From Pseudodesulfovibrio nedwellii (GTDB lineage Bacteria; Desulfobacterota; Desulfovibrionia; Desulfovibrionales; Desulfovibrionaceae), in contig NZ_AP026709.1 in the NCBI RefSeq assembly GCF_027923765.1, positions 1 through 64,000 of the forward strand: 64,000 bases of DNA, read 5' to 3'. The notes below the pieces were generated by a model. That model did no database searches. It was not told the DNA's origin and was given only the letters and a program-made list of their open reading frames with translations. The translations under genes and the position numbers were made by a program. This document shows positions 42,621-52,345 of the stretch, piece by piece (position 1 is the stretch's first letter; the number at the start of each line of letters is the position of its first letter).

Positions 42621-43562
42621 TCAGTCTTGGTTCCAAAGTCCTCGAAGAATTGACCACTTGGGTTTATTGTCCTGGAGTTTTGCCTCAACAAGTGCCAGCG
42701 GAGTATCGTCGGTGTCGAGCAACATGGCTCTATCACCAAGTTCCCCGGCCAGCAGTTCGCCCGGTTGATCATTGACCGGTAGCCAGGCCCCGTTTTTTAC
42801 GAGTCCTGCCAACGGTTCGGTCAATTGATACCGAGACCAGTGAGGTAGAGTGTCCTTTAAAGGGGTCACTCTGTCCGGAAATGAATCCGGATTTTCCAGA
42901 ACGTCTTCAAGGTCAAGGGCTTGATCGAGCCGGAAAGGCTCGCTCGATTCCCGGACCAGGCTGATCAGTGTCGCGCCGCACCCCATTCGTGTCCCCAAGC
43001 TGTGGACCAGGGAACGTATATAAGTACCGGCGGAGCAACTGACCCTGAATGATGCTTCAGGCATCTGAACGTCTAGCGCTTCCACATGAGAAATAACAAT
43101 GGGCTTAATTTTGACCGGTGTTTCCTTACCCTCACGGGCTAGGGCATACAACGGCTTACCCTTGTGTTTGGCAGCCGAATAGGCAGGAACTTCCTGCTCT
43201 GTCAACTCTTTCCAATATAAAATTTCGCGTTTGACGTCTTCGACAGTGACGTCAACAGGTGTTTCTTTGGTTACTTCCCCTTGAATATCAAGGGTATCAG
43301 TGGTTATTCCGAGTCGAAATGTGCCGGAATATGTTTTGGTTCCGCCACTGAGGTACGGAGCAAGCTTGGTGCCGTGTCCGAGAAGAACCAGAAGTACTCC
43401 TTGGGCCATGGGATCAAGTGTTCCGCCATGACCAATTTTGTACTGCTTGAGTTGATGTTTGATATCATTCAAGCAGCCGGTCGAAGTAGGGCCGGATGGT
43501 TTATTTAAAATCAGCAGTCCATCACGTTGTTCGGGGCTTCTTTTTTTTTGTCTACGACCCAT
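42621..43562 (-). CDS. truB: tRNA pseudouridine-55 synthase
   Basis: Makes the universal pseudouridine at position 55 in the T-arm. The catalytic motif GGTLDPMAQGVL includes Asp50. KPSGPTS and the C-terminal segment that contacts the T-arm are conserved. 313 aa. It ends 62 bp before rpsO and begins directly after nrnA (1 bp apart). Confidence 0.95.
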   Translation of the reverse strand: MGRRQKKRSPEQRDGLLILNKPSGPTSTGCLNDIKHQLKQYKIGHGGTLDPMAQGVLLVLLGHGTKLAPYLSGGTKTYSGTFRLGITTDTLDIQGEVTKETPVDVTVEDVKREILYWKELTEQEVPAYSAAKHKGKPLYALAREGKETPVKIKPIVISHVEALDVQMPEASFRVSCSAGTYIRSLVHSLGTRMGCGATLISLVRESSEPFRLDQALDLEDVLENPDSFPDRVTPLKDTLPHWSRYQLTEPLAGLVKNGAWLPVNDQPGELLAGELGDRAMLLDTDDTPLALVEAKLQDNKPKWSILRGLWNQD

Positions 43563-44531
43563 TTATTTGATCCTCAGAGATTCGCCAATAGCGGAAATAA
43601 GCATGGCTTTGGCTTGGGCGAGTGGCGCTGTGATGGTGCCGCCGGATGCATTTTTGTGTCCACCGCCACCGAATTGGGCAGCGACTTCCTGAACGTTGTC
43701 TTCGCCATAGGAGCGCAGAGAAAATTTGTAGGTGTTCACGTCTTCTTCTCGAAAGGTGACGGCGACTCGTACGGTTTTGAGTCGGCGGAGGAAATTGATG
43801 ATGTTTTCAGTATCCGCAGAAGTAGTGCCTGTCCGCTTGAACATTTCTTTTGTGATAACGGTTGTCGCGACCAGTTTGTCGTCGGTCAGCTCTACGTTAT
43901 TCATGGCCTCGGTCCACAAGCGCATTCTGTTTTCAGACCATTGTTTGGTTATGTCCATATTCATGCGGGCGATATTGAGTCCGTCACGAAGCATATTGGC
44001 CGCAAGTTCCAGAGATTCCGGCGTAGTAGAGCCATAGGTGAAGAACCCGGTGTCGGTGGCTACAGCCAGATAAATATTTTCGGCCAGAGGACCGGTCAAT
44101 GGGACATTCAATTCTTGGGCGAGCAGGGCAACCATGGACCCGGCGGCAGGCTGGGTGTGGTCAACCCAGTTTTCAACACCGAATTTGTCATTGCCGAGAT
44201 GGTGATCGATATTGATGAAATTGGTATCTTCGGAGCGTGCGGATAACATGTTACCCATGCGTTCTTTGGCTCCGCAGTCCAAAACAATGGTCCAATTGGG
44301 CATTGTTTTGGGCAGGGTGTCCTGAATGGGGGCAGGCGGAGTGGCGAAGCTATATTGTTTCGGCAGACCGGATTGGTTGAACAGCGAGAATTTTTTCCCG
44401 AGTGCCGTGAGTATGTGCCCCATAGCGCAGAGGGAACCAATCGCATCCCCGTCAGGATTGTAATGCGAAGCGATCAGGAAGTCGTCCTGATCCCGAATGA
44501 TGTCGCTAATCTTATGCACTGGGTTTTCCAT
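43563..44531 (-). CDS. nrnA: DHH-family phosphoesterase, NrnA-like
   Basis: DHH/DHHA1 phosphoesterase degrading nano-RNAs and converting pAp to AMP. The N-terminal metal motif HYNPDGDAIGS begins at His23, the DHH motif is in FINIDHHLGND, and the C-terminal DHHA1 motif GGGGHKNASG is present. The ATG at 44531 is preferred, giving 322 aa, with GAGG 9 bp upstream; it overlaps rbfA by 20 bp. A start 11 codons earlier is possible. NrnA also occurs in this operon position in Gram-positives. Confidence 0.93.
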   Translation of the reverse strand: MENPVHKISDIIRDQDDFLIASHYNPDGDAIGSLCAMGHILTALGKKFSLFNQSGLPKQYSFATPPAPIQDTLPKTMPNWTIVLDCGAKERMGNMLSARSEDTNFINIDHHLGNDKFGVENWVDHTQPAAGSMVALLAQELNVPLTGPLAENIYLAVATDTGFFTYGSTTPESLELAANMLRDGLNIARMNMDITKQWSENRMRLWTEAMNNVELTDDKLVATTVITKEMFKRTGTTSADTENIINFLRRLKTVRVAVTFREEDVNTYKFSLRSYGEDNVQEVAAQFGGGGHKNASGGTITAPLAQAKAMLISAIGESLRIK

Positions 44532-44847
44532 AGACAACATCCTCAAGAAAGTCGTCAAAGACAAATCGGAGTTCCGGGATGAATTGCAGTTTGAGATTGC
44601 GGCCTAATCGGGAACGCAAAAAACCGGAGGCCTTTTCCAGACCGGTCTGGACTTCCTTTCGATGGTCGGCGTCACCGGAGACGGTGTAGAAAATTTCGGC
44701 AATGCGCAGGTTGGCGTTCATCCGAACACCGGACAGGGTGACCAGTTGCAACCGGGGATCGGCTGCTTCTTCCACCAACAGGGTACCTACTTCGCGCATA
44801 ATCTGGTCGCCCATGCGGACGGCTCTGCGAGAGCTTGATGCCTTCAT
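44512..44847 (-). CDS. rbfA: Ribosome-binding factor A
   Basis: Late 30S assembly and cold-adaptation factor with a single KH-like domain. The 111-aa length is typical, with MGDQIMREVGTLLVEEAADPR and the C-terminal PELRFVFDD motif. It lies 11 bp downstream of the DUF503 gene and overlaps nrnA. Confidence 0.95.
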   Translation of the reverse strand: MKASSSRRAVRMGDQIMREVGTLLVEEAADPRLQLVTLSGVRMNANLRIAEIFYTVSGDADHRKEVQTGLEKASGFLRSRLGRNLKLQFIPELRFVFDDFLEDVVYGKPSA

Positions 44848-44858
44848 TGTGTATATCC

Positions 44859-45152
44859 TTAATCAGAGTCAGAAAAAATTTCAGTGTTGCACCGGATCAA
44901 TTCCGCCGGTGAGATGGCTTCGATCATTGAGAGCGCCTTGGCAAGTCGGCTTTCGACTCGTTCTGTGGCGTTGGCTGTTGTGACAACTCCCAGTACCAGC
45001 TTGTCGTGGACGTCCATGGCCTCAATCTCTGCAACAGAGACATTGAACTTGTTGCGCAATTTTTGTTTCAGACTCACTGCCACTTTGCGTTTCCCTTTGA
45101 GGGAATGGTTGCCGTGCAATCTGAATTCGAGGTGTAAGATGCCTATTATCAT
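44859..45152 (-). CDS. ylxP: DUF503/YlxP-family protein
   Basis: A 97-aa ferredoxin-like-fold protein of the YlxP family, with MIIGILHLEFRLHGNHSLKG then KRKVAVSLKQKLRNKFNVSVAE. It sits between infB and rbfA as in Bacillus and many other genomes. Family function is not firmly established, but the position implies ribosome assembly. Confidence 0.93.
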   Translation of the reverse strand: MIIGILHLEFRLHGNHSLKGKRKVAVSLKQKLRNKFNVSVAEIEAMDVHDKLVLGVVTTANATERVESRLAKALSMIEAISPAELIRCNTEIFSDSD

Positions 45153-45177
45153 ACTTGCCCCCCCGAATAAATAAATA

Positions 45178-45207
45178 CGGGCGGCCTATTATGCAATAGG
45201 CCGCCCG
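45178..45207 (-). terminator. Terminator or attenuator after infB
   Basis: A 13-bp perfect stem CGGGCGGCCTATT/AATAGGCCGCCCG with loop ATGC (45178-45190 with 45195-45207), followed on the minus strand by TATTTATTTATT. It may reduce read-through into ylxP-rbfA. Confidence 0.75.
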
Positions 45208-45226
45208 AAGTTTTATATCGATTATG

Positions 45227-48187
45227 CTAGTCGATGGTACGAGCGACTTCTTTGGTTTCGAAGGCTTCGATGGCATCGCCGACTTTGATGTCGTTGAATT
45301 TCTCGAGGCCGATACCGCATTCGTAGCCCTTGGCAACTTCGCGAACATCGTCCTTTTCGCGGCGCAGGGAAGAAACCTGGCCGGTGTAGATGACAACACC
45401 GTCGCGGAGCAGGCGAACCTGAGCGCCGCGGGTGATCTTGCCGTCCGGGATGTAGCAACCGGCGATGAGACCGATCTTCGGTACGCTGAAGGTCTGGCGA
45501 ACTTCCGCCTGACCCAAGTATACTTCTTCGATGTCCGGTGTGAGCATGCCGCTCATAGCGTCTTTCACTTCTTGCACCAACTTGTAGATGATGTCGTAGA
45601 AGCGGACTTCAACGCCTTCGTGCTCGGCAATTTCCTTGACCTTCAGATTCGGACGAACGTTGAAGCCGAGAATAATGGCTTCGGACGCACCGGCCAGAAG
45701 GATGTCGGATTCAGTGATGGCACCGGCACCGCCGTGGACGACGTCGATCTTGATTTCGTCGGTGGAGAGCTTGTTCAGCGCTTCGGTGACGGCTTCCAAT
45801 GAACCCTGAACGTCTGCCTTGAGCACGAGGTTCAAAGTCTGACTTTCGTCGTTGGGCTTGCTTGCCAGGAAGGATTCCAAGGTAACCTTGGACTTGGAGG
45901 AGAGAATCTTCTCACGTTTCTTCATGGCACGGGAGTTGGCGATGCGGCGGGCGACTTTCTCGTCTGCCACAACAAATAACTCGTCACCGGCTTCGGGCAG
46001 GCCGTCAAAGCCTTGGATTTCTATAGGCATGGCCGGTCCGGCGCTTTTGAGTTTCTTGCCTTGATCGTTGAACATGGCCCGGACTTTACCAAAGTGGACA
46101 CCTGACACAAAGCTGTCGCCCTGATTGATGGTACCTTCGGAGATGAGCATGGTGCCCATGGGACCGCGGCCCTTGTCCAGACGCGCTTCGACAATATGAC
46201 CGCGAGCGGGTTTGTCCGGGTTGGCCTTGAGTTCCAGAACTTCTGCCTGGAGCAGGACCATCTCGAGCAATTCGTCGAGGCCTTCTTTTTTCTTTGCGGA
46301 AACATGAGCGAAAATGGTCTCACCACCCCAGTCTTCAGGGGAGAGGCCCTGTTCGGCCAATTCACGCTTGACGTTATCGGGGTTCGCGCCTTCTTTATCC
46401 ATCTTGTTGACGGCAACCACGATGGGAACGCCAGCCGCTTTGGAGTGGCTGATGGCCTCACGGGTTTGATCCATGACGCCATCGTCGGCAGCAACAACCA
46501 AGATGACGATATCCGTCATTTGTGCGCCACGCATACGCATGGTGGTAAAGGCTTCGTGACCGGGGGTATCAAGGAATACGACTTCGCCGCGAGCTGTATT
46601 GACGTGGTATGCGCCGATATGCTGCGTGATGCCGCCAGCCTCGCCGTCAGTCACATGGGACAGACGGATGGCATCCAGCAGTGAGGTCTTACCATGGTCA
46701 ACGTGACCCATGATGGTAACCACAGGGGGACGCGGTTTGAGATCTTCGTCTTTATCAGCCTCGGTGGGAACAAGGAATTCCTGTTCGTCAAAGGAGACGT
46801 TTTCCACTTCGTAACCGAATTCGCTTGCAAGCAGAGTTGCAGTGTCCAGATCAAGGGATTGGTTGATCGTGGCCATGACACCCATTGTGAACAATGCCTT
46901 AATGAGGTCCTGAGCCTTGATGCCCATCTGATGAGCCATATCCGCAAGACGGATGGTCTCATCGAATTTGATCTTGCGCTTTGCTGCCTTCATGGGCTGC
47001 GCCTGAACCTGCTCGTGCTGAGGAGTTTGGTTCTTACGGCCTTTTTTCTTACGGCCTTTGCGTCCCTGAGGGAAGCCATCGTTGAAGTTTTTGTTGCTAC
47101 GATCGTTACCGCCAGCACCAAATTCTACGACACGACGTTTCTTACCCTGCTTTTTCTTGCTACGACCATCAGGCAGTGCAGGATTCGGAGCAGGTGCGGT
47201 ACCGGGACGACCGCCACCAGGACGAGCGCCAGCTGGGCGACCACCACCAGGACGATTATCGGGACGACCGCCACCTGGGCGACCTGCACCAGGACGACCT
47301 GCACCAGGACGACCGCCACCTGGGCGACCTCCACCGGGACGACCACCACCAGGACGACCGCCGGGACGACGTTCAGGCTGGGCCATTTTGGCAGCCGCAC
47401 GAGCCTGGACTTCCGCCTCGGTGGGCATGGAAATGATCTTAACTTTAGGAGCTTCTGGCTCTCTTTTCTTTTTCTTTTTCTTTTTGGGTTCCGCTTTGGC
47501 CGCAACCTCATCCTTTGCCGTTTTTTCGGCAGGGGCTTTCTTTTCCGCTTTTTTTGGCTTTTCAGCTTTTTGAGCGGGCTTAGCTTTTTCTACAGGCTCG
47601 GCGGGGGCTTCTTCCTTGGCTTCAGCTTTGGGAGCAGCTTCGGTTTTTTCAGGCACGGGTTCGGGGGCGGCCTCTTCAACCACTGCTTCCGGAACCGGGG
47701 TTTCTACAACCTCGGCCTTGATCTCCTCAGGCTTTTCCTCCACGGCAGGCTTAATCACCTTGACCTGGGGGGCAGCCTTTTTGGGAGCCTTCTTTTTGGC
47801 AGGTTTTTTTTCTGCCTTGGGTTCTTTGGCTTCCTTTACAGGTGCGGCTTCTTCCTTCACAGGAGTTTCTGCCACTTCCTCGACGGGAGTCTCCACCACT
47901 TCCTCGACCGTATCCTCGATCGGGGTTGCGGCTTCTTCTTCCTTGGGAGCCTTGGATTTATTGCGTCTGCGTCGAATAATGACACCAGAGTCGCTCACAC
48001 GACGGACTTCGCGCTTGCCGGAACCGCCTTTCTTCATTTCCGCCTTGAGGCGGTCCACATCTTCGTCTTCCACGACAGTCTTTTGGCTTTTGGCCTGGAC
48101 GCCGATTTCACGAAGTTGCTGAATGATCTCCTTGTTGCTGAGTTTGAGCTCAACAGCCAAGTCTTCTACCCGAACCTTTGCCGTCAT
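45227..48187 (-). CDS. infB: Translation initiation factor IF-2
   Basis: GTPase delivering initiator tRNA to the 30S subunit, 986 aa. The G1 motif GHVDHGKT is at residues 494-501 with DTPGHEAF and NKMD following. The N-terminal half is low-complexity: acidic/Lys-Ala-Pro segments (about 70-265), then an arginine-glycine region with [15 protein letters not shown] repeats (about 270-330), an unusual RNA-binding-like insertion. The C-terminal half is canonical IF2. It is preceded by ylxR with no gap. Confidence 0.96.
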   Translation of the reverse strand: MTAKVRVEDLAVELKLSNKEIIQQLREIGVQAKSQKTVVEDEDVDRLKAEMKKGGSGKREVRRVSDSGVIIRRRRNKSKAPKEEEAATPIEDTVEEVVETPVEEVAETPVKEEAAPVKEAKEPKAEKKPAKKKAPKKAAPQVKVIKPAVEEKPEEIKAEVVETPVPEAVVEEAAPEPVPEKTEAAPKAEAKEEAPAEPVEKAKPAQKAEKPKKAEKKAPAEKTAKDEVAAKAEPKKKKKKKREPEAPKVKIISMPTEAEVQARAAAKMAQPERRPGGRPGGGRPGGGRPGGGRPGAGRPGAGRPGGGRPDNRPGGGRPAGARPGGGRPGTAPAPNPALPDGRSKKKQGKKRRVVEFGAGGNDRSNKNFNDGFPQGRKGRKKKGRKNQTPQHEQVQAQPMKAAKRKIKFDETIRLADMAHQMGIKAQDLIKALFTMGVMATINQSLDLDTATLLASEFGYEVENVSFDEQEFLVPTEADKDEDLKPRPPVVTIMGHVDHGKTSLLDAIRLSHVTDGEAGGITQHIGAYHVNTARGEVVFLDTPGHEAFTTMRMRGAQMTDIVILVVAADDGVMDQTREAISHSKAAGVPIVVAVNKMDKEGANPDNVKRELAEQGLSPEDWGGETIFAHVSAKKKEGLDELLEMVLLQAEVLELKANPDKPARGHIVEARLDKGRGPMGTMLISEGTINQGDSFVSGVHFGKVRAMFNDQGKKLKSAGPAMPIEIQGFDGLPEAGDELFVVADEKVARRIANSRAMKKREKILSSKSKVTLESFLASKPNDESQTLNLVLKADVQGSLEAVTEALNKLSTDEIKIDVVHGGAGAITESDILLAGASEAIILGFNVRPNLKVKEIAEHEGVEVRFYDIIYKLVQEVKDAMSGMLTPDIEEVYLGQAEVRQTFSVPKIGLIAGCYIPDGKITRGAQVRLLRDGVVIYTGQVSSLRREKDDVREVAKGYECGIGLEKFNDIKVGDAIEAFETKEVARTID

Positions 48188-48439
48188 CTAATTACCCCTT
48201 TTGCGTTTCTTCATCAGGCCCATGATTACTTTTGGGAATAGTTCCCTGCATCGGGTCTGACCGCATACGTAAATTCCGCGTCCGGGCATTGTGTGCCCCG
48301 GATCAAGTACCGGACCGTTGTCAGTCGGTTCGCTTGTTGCTTCCGGACAGACGTACCGCGTCAATTCTCGCTTGGAGAACCGTTCGCGACAGACAGCGCA
48401 CATTCTGACAGGATCGTGTTTATGCCCTGTGTGGTTCAT
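48188..48439 (-). CDS. ylxR: YlxR-family protein (DUF448)
   Basis: An 83-aa RNA-binding-like protein of the YlxR/DUF448 family, with MCAVCRERFSKRELTRYV and GRGIYVCGQ motifs. It sits between nusA and infB, the conserved site of this gene. The basic C-terminus ends LMKKRKRGN. Confidence 0.93.
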   Translation of the reverse strand: MNHTGHKHDPVRMCAVCRERFSKRELTRYVCPEATSEPTDNGPVLDPGHTMPGRGIYVCGQTRCRELFPKVIMGLMKKRKRGN

Positions 48440-48459
48440 GCGTTGTCCGTGCCCCAGTG

Positions 48460-49881
48460 TTATTTCGTCTCCTCGCCTTCGGCGGGAGTTTCTGATTCTT
48501 CAGTTTCTGTAGCTTCTTCAGCATTGTTTTCTTCAATCTCAGCGTCAGCTTCAATCTCAGCGTCAGCTTCAATTTCAATTTCAGCTTCCATAACTTCTTC
48601 AGTCATTTCTGCTTCGGCTGCATTTGCTTCTTCTTCAGCCAATTCTTCGAAGATACCAGGAGCAAGCATGTTGATAGCTACACGGATGTCACCAATTTTG
48701 CTTTCGGTCATGCCTTTGATGTAGAGCAGGTCTTCATCAGTGGCCTTGACGATGGATTCGATAGTTTCGAAGCCTGCGCCAAAGAAGTTTTCCATGCCGA
48801 TTTCAGCAACAGCTGCGATTTGGTCCATGCCCTTACGTGCGGCGTTCATTTCGCCGTAGCGGGATTCGGTGAAGATGTCGATCTTCCAGCCCAGAAGTTT
48901 GGCGGCCAGCTTGACGTTTTGCCCTTTGCGGCCAATGGCCAAGGTGAGCTGATCGTCGGGACAGACCACTTCCAATGCTTCCTCTTCATCGTCCACGGTG
49001 ATGCGGGTGATGACGGCTGGAGACAGTGCGTGCTGAGCGTACATGGCGATGTCCGGACTCCAGACAACGATGTCGATGCGTTCTCCCTTGAGTTCCTGCA
49101 CCACATTCTGAATACGGGAGCCACGGATACCGACGCAGGCGCCGACCGGATCAACGTCACGGTCGCGTGACATGACAGCCACCTTGGCGCGTAGGCCGGG
49201 ATCGCGGGATACGCCCATGATCTTGACGGTGCTGTCTGCTACTTCGGGAACCTCGCGCTTGAACAGTTCGATCATGTAGTCCGGATGGGACCTGGACACG
49301 ACGACCTGAGGGCCACGGGATTCTTTCAATACATCTATGATATACGCCTGGACGCGATCTCCGCGTTTGTAGCGTTCTCTGGGAATTTGTTCGTCTTTGG
49401 GCAACAGAGCTTCGGTTCGTCCGAGGTTGATAATCCAACCTGTACGGTCGCGGCGTTGAATGATGCCGCTGGCGATTTCGGAGACGCGGTCTCTGTATTC
49501 TTCAAAAATGATTTCCTGTTCAGCATCTCGCATACGCTGGATGATGACTTGCTTGGCGCTTTGCGCCGCAATGCGGCCAAGGTCTTCGATCTTGAGAGGG
49601 AATCCCATCTCGTCATCCAACTGGGCCTTGGGGTCGTGGTCTATGGCATCGTCCAGCGAAATTTCACTGATAGGGTCGTGCACATCGTCCACAACCACCT
49701 TGAATTCAAAGACCTCGATTTCGCCGAGTTCTTCATTGAAGGCTACTTCGATGTCCATGGTCTCGCCATACTTGCGGGCCACAGCAGAACGGACGGCCTC
49801 CTCAAGAGTGTCGATCAACAGGTCGCGGTCAATGCCCCTGTCTTTGCTTATCTGGTCGATGGCTTTTTTCAGCTCCGACAT
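48460..49881 (-). CDS. nusA: Transcription termination/antitermination factor NusA
   Basis: RNA polymerase-associated factor of 473 aa with the N-terminal polymerase-binding domain, an S1 domain, two KH domains (DRDVDPVGACVGIRGSRI) and a helix-hairpin-helix-like region near 375-415. The C-terminal 55 residues are an acidic Glu-Ala repeat (EIEIEADAEIEADAEIEE), unlike typical NusA. It follows rimP by 61 bp. Confidence 0.95.
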   Translation of the reverse strand: MSELKKAIDQISKDRGIDRDLLIDTLEEAVRSAVARKYGETMDIEVAFNEELGEIEVFEFKVVVDDVHDPISEISLDDAIDHDPKAQLDDEMGFPLKIEDLGRIAAQSAKQVIIQRMRDAEQEIIFEEYRDRVSEIASGIIQRRDRTGWIINLGRTEALLPKDEQIPRERYKRGDRVQAYIIDVLKESRGPQVVVSRSHPDYMIELFKREVPEVADSTVKIMGVSRDPGLRAKVAVMSRDRDVDPVGACVGIRGSRIQNVVQELKGERIDIVVWSPDIAMYAQHALSPAVITRITVDDEEEALEVVCPDDQLTLAIGRKGQNVKLAAKLLGWKIDIFTESRYGEMNAARKGMDQIAAVAEIGMENFFGAGFETIESIVKATDEDLLYIKGMTESKIGDIRVAINMLAPGIFEELAEEEANAAEAEMTEEVMEAEIEIEADAEIEADAEIEENNAEEATETEESETPAEGEETK

Positions 49882-49942
49882 GATCTAACCTCCGCTTGTG
49901 CCGAAATGGTCCGAATCCTTTCGGCGGATAGTGCACTTACAA

Positions 49943-50401
49943 CTAAAATTTGTGTATCAGTTTGGCTTTCTTGATGGAAATCCATATGAAATCCAAGATC
50001 TCGTCATCGACATTCATGGTGATAGTTTTGTCTTTCACTCCAGCTAGTGTGCCTTTGAACTTGCGCCTGTCACCGTGAGCTTCAAACAGGGTGACTTGGA
50101 TTTCTTTGCCGATATAATTGATCATTTGGTCCGGCGAGAAAAATGGGCGTTCCAGTCCAGGCGAGGACACTTCCAGTGTGAAAGCTCCGGGAATGACGTC
50201 TTCGACTTCGAGCATCAAACCAACCTGACGGCTGACATGAGCACATTGGTCGATATGTACGCCATCAGGGCCGTCGATGTATATGCGAACAACACGTTTT
50301 TTGCCGGACGCAGGAGAAGACAGTCCCCAGAACTGGTAGCCGAGGTTCTCCACCTCTGGCCGGATGATGTCCGACAGCATTTCTTCGAAAGTCTGACGCA
50401 T
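49943..50401 (-). CDS. rimP: Ribosome maturation factor RimP
   Basis: 30S assembly factor, 152 aa from the ATG at 50401 (MRQTFEEMLSDIIRPEVENL), the typical start. A longer frame with nine extra codons is less likely, as GGAG lies 10 bp before this Met. The signature VHIDQCAHVSRQVG and the GIHYR-like EVSSPGLERPF are present. It opens the classic rimP-nusA-infB operon. Confidence 0.93.
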   Translation of the reverse strand: MRQTFEEMLSDIIRPEVENLGYQFWGLSSPASGKKRVVRIYIDGPDGVHIDQCAHVSRQVGLMLEVEDVIPGAFTLEVSSPGLERPFFSPDQMINYIGKEIQVTLFEAHGDRRKFKGTLAGVKDKTITMNVDDEILDFIWISIKKAKLIHKF

Positions 50402-50444
50402 TGTATCAATACTCCATGCAAACCGCATAAGCGGCGAAAAACAA

Positions 50445-50471
50445 ATAAAAAAGGTGAGCCCGAGCTCACCT
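50445..50471 (-). terminator. Terminator after tRNA-Gly
   Basis: An 8-bp stem AGGTGAGC/GCTCACCT (50452-50459 with 50464-50471) followed on the minus strand by TTTTTTATTTG. It lies between tRNA-Gly and rimP. A further stem CGCAAGG/CCTTGCG occupies 50484-50511, near the tRNA 3' end. Confidence 0.8.
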
Positions 50472-50517
50472 GCGCGAACCCCGCAAGGTTGTTAGAAACC
50501 AGCCTTGCGAAAGGCAT

Positions 50518-50593
50518 TGGAGCGGGTGACGGGGGTCGAACCCGCTACTTTCAGCTTGGGAAGCTGACACTCTACCAATTGAGTTACACCCGC
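50518..50593 (-). tRNA. tRNA-Gly(CCC)
   Basis: Complete cloverleaf on the minus strand: acceptor GCGGGTG, D-arm ACTC-AATTGGTA-GAGT, anticodon stem TCAGC/GCTGA with loop TTCCCAA (anticodon CCC, Gly), TTCGACC T-loop, discriminator T and an encoded CCA (50518-50520). It lies upstream of rimP, separated by a terminator. Confidence 0.92.
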
Positions 50594-50684
50594 TTGGAAA
50601 CGAGCCTATTTATACATATATAGAACCGTTGTCAACAAGCTTGACCCCTTGGTAAATACCGTCAGTCGTCAGTCTCTACCAATT

Positions 50685-50700
50685 TGGCATGCATAGTGCA
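50685..50700 (+). promoter_or_regulatory. Sigma-54 promoter of the flagellar operon
   Basis: TGGCAT-GCATA-GTGCA matches the -24/-12 consensus in exact register (GG at 50686-50687, GC at 50698-50699), 30 bp before flgF. Confidence 0.75.
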
Positions 50701-50729
50701 AATCCCTCGCTGAACAGGAGGATCGCTCT

Positions 50730-51509
50730 ATGCGAAATAGTACATACAGTGCATTATTCGGCGCTTTATCCAATGAAATGAGGATGTCATCCATCGCCAA
50801 TAATTTGGCGAACGTGAATACGTCGGCTTTCAAAAAAGACACGATGGCCTTCCATGACACCTTTACTCGCTTTGCGCATGACTACCTTATAGATGGTAAA
50901 AATCATCTTCGAGGCAAGGATATGTTTCCCAAAGCCAACGTTATGGCTAAACCGCGTCTTTCTGCGCAGCAGACCGATTTCTCTCAGGGGAGCCTTCAAA
51001 AGACCGGTAACCAACTTGATTTTGCTTTGTCCGGTGAGGGGTTTTTCAAGGTGCAAAGTGGAAACGGTGATGTCCTGTATACCCGTTCCGGTAATTTCCT
51101 GCCCGACTCTACAGGAATTCTTCGCACACAGGATGGCAACACTGTTATGGTGGACGGTGGGCCTTTGACGCTCCCTCCGGGAGCGCAAGTAATCGTTGAT
51201 TCAGCTGGTAATATTTCCGTTAACGGGAATCCCGCGGGGGCCTTCGATCTCGCGTCTTTTGAGGATTTGACGCAAGTCGAACGTCTTGGGGCGAATTATT
51301 ACACCGTTGCGGACGGTGTCGGGGAAATTCCTCCCGAAGAGATGTCCGTTCAGCAGGGATTTCTTGAGAAGGGCAATGTGGATGTCGTCACCGAGATGGT
51401 AGCCATGATCGAAACACAACGCGCCTTTACCATGTATTCAAAGATGATTCAGACTACCAACGAGGCTGACACGAAATTGATCACTCAGGTTGGACGTCCA
51501 ACCATATAA
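50730..51509 (+). CDS. flgF: Flagellar proximal rod protein FlgF
   Basis: Axial rod protein, 259 aa, exported through the flagellar type III system with no cleaved signal. N-terminal rod motif SSIANNLANVNTSAFKKDT and a C-terminal coiled helix region (MVAMIETQRAFTMYSKMIQT) match FlgF. AGGAGG precedes the ATG. First gene of the operon from the sigma-54 promoter. Confidence 0.93.
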   Translation: MRNSTYSALFGALSNEMRMSSIANNLANVNTSAFKKDTMAFHDTFTRFAHDYLIDGKNHLRGKDMFPKANVMAKPRLSAQQTDFSQGSLQKTGNQLDFALSGEGFFKVQSGNGDVLYTRSGNFLPDSTGILRTQDGNTVMVDGGPLTLPPGAQVIVDSAGNISVNGNPAGAFDLASFEDLTQVERLGANYYTVADGVGEIPPEEMSVQQGFLEKGNVDVVTEMVAMIETQRAFTMYSKMIQTTNEADTKLITQVGRPTI

Positions 51510-51526
51510 CTTAGGAGGATTCGGCT

Positions 51527-52309
51527 ATGATGCGTTCTCTTTGGACCTCAGCCACCGGCATGGTTGCCATGCAGACTCACATTGACACGTTGTCAAACAA
51601 CTTGGCCAACGTGAATACCACCGGGTTCAAAAAGAGCCGGGCGGAGTTCGAGGACCTTATGTACCAGACGCTCCAGATCGCGGGTACCCCAAATGCCACA
51701 GGCGGTCGAACACCCGTCGGCATGCAGATAGGCATGGGCGTGCGTCCGGTCACGGTGCACAAGTTTTTTACGCAAGGCGACTTCAAAAATACCGGCAACC
51801 CCTTGGATATGGCTATCGAAGGCGACGGTTTTTTCCAAGTGTTGCAGAACGGTGAAGAAGTATATACCCGCGCTGGCTCTTTCAAGCTGGATGATGAAGG
51901 GCGTGTCGTTACCGCAGGTGGTTGGCCGTTACAACCTGAATTCACCGTACCGCCGGAAACCGTCAGTGTCGTTATTACCGAGAACGGCAACATGGCCGCT
52001 CTGGATAAGGATGGTACGGCATTGTCTGAGAGTGATATCGACATTTATCGTTTCCAGAACCCGGCGGGACTGATTGCTACAGGTCGTAATTTCTATCGTG
52101 AAAGTGAAGCTTCTGGTGCGGCTGTATCCGGTACTCCAGGTGACGAAAATTACGGCACTATCGCTCAGGGATTCCTTGAAGGATCCAATGTGGAAATGGT
52201 GGATGAAATGGTTGGCCTGATCGTGGGACAGAGAGCCTTTGAAATTAACTCAAAAGCTATCACCACATCTGACAGTATGTTGCAGACCGCCATTAATATC
52301 AAACGTTAA
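51527..52309 (+). CDS. flgG: Flagellar distal rod protein FlgG
   Basis: Distal rod subunit, 260 aa, the usual length. MMRSLWTSATGMVAMQTHI then LSNNLANVNTTGFKKSR are characteristic, as is the C-terminus EMVGLIVGQRAFEINSKA. AGGAGG lies just upstream. It follows flgF by 17 bp. Confidence 0.96.
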   Translation: MMRSLWTSATGMVAMQTHIDTLSNNLANVNTTGFKKSRAEFEDLMYQTLQIAGTPNATGGRTPVGMQIGMGVRPVTVHKFFTQGDFKNTGNPLDMAIEGDGFFQVLQNGEEVYTRAGSFKLDDEGRVVTAGGWPLQPEFTVPPETVSVVITENGNMAALDKDGTALSESDIDIYRFQNPAGLIATGRNFYRESEASGAAVSGTPGDENYGTIAQGFLEGSNVEMVDEMVGLIVGQRAFEINSKAITTSDSMLQTAINIKR

Positions 52310-52345
52310 CGGGTTGTTGAGTAACACCTGTTGCAAGGATGGTTC

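Noticed and set aside
47220-47370. Tandem repeats resembling a CRISPR or minisatellite
   Set aside because: These encode the Gly-Arg-Pro repeats of IF-2 in frame; unit lengths are not CRISPR-like.
46694-48241. Long open frames antisense to infB, pnp, frr, the FAD protein and the TPR protein (also 5919-7076, 32524-33573, 36771-37898, 39727-41028)
   Set aside because: They mirror well-recognised genes, lack ribosome binding sites and show no family motifs; their length follows from codon bias on the true strand.
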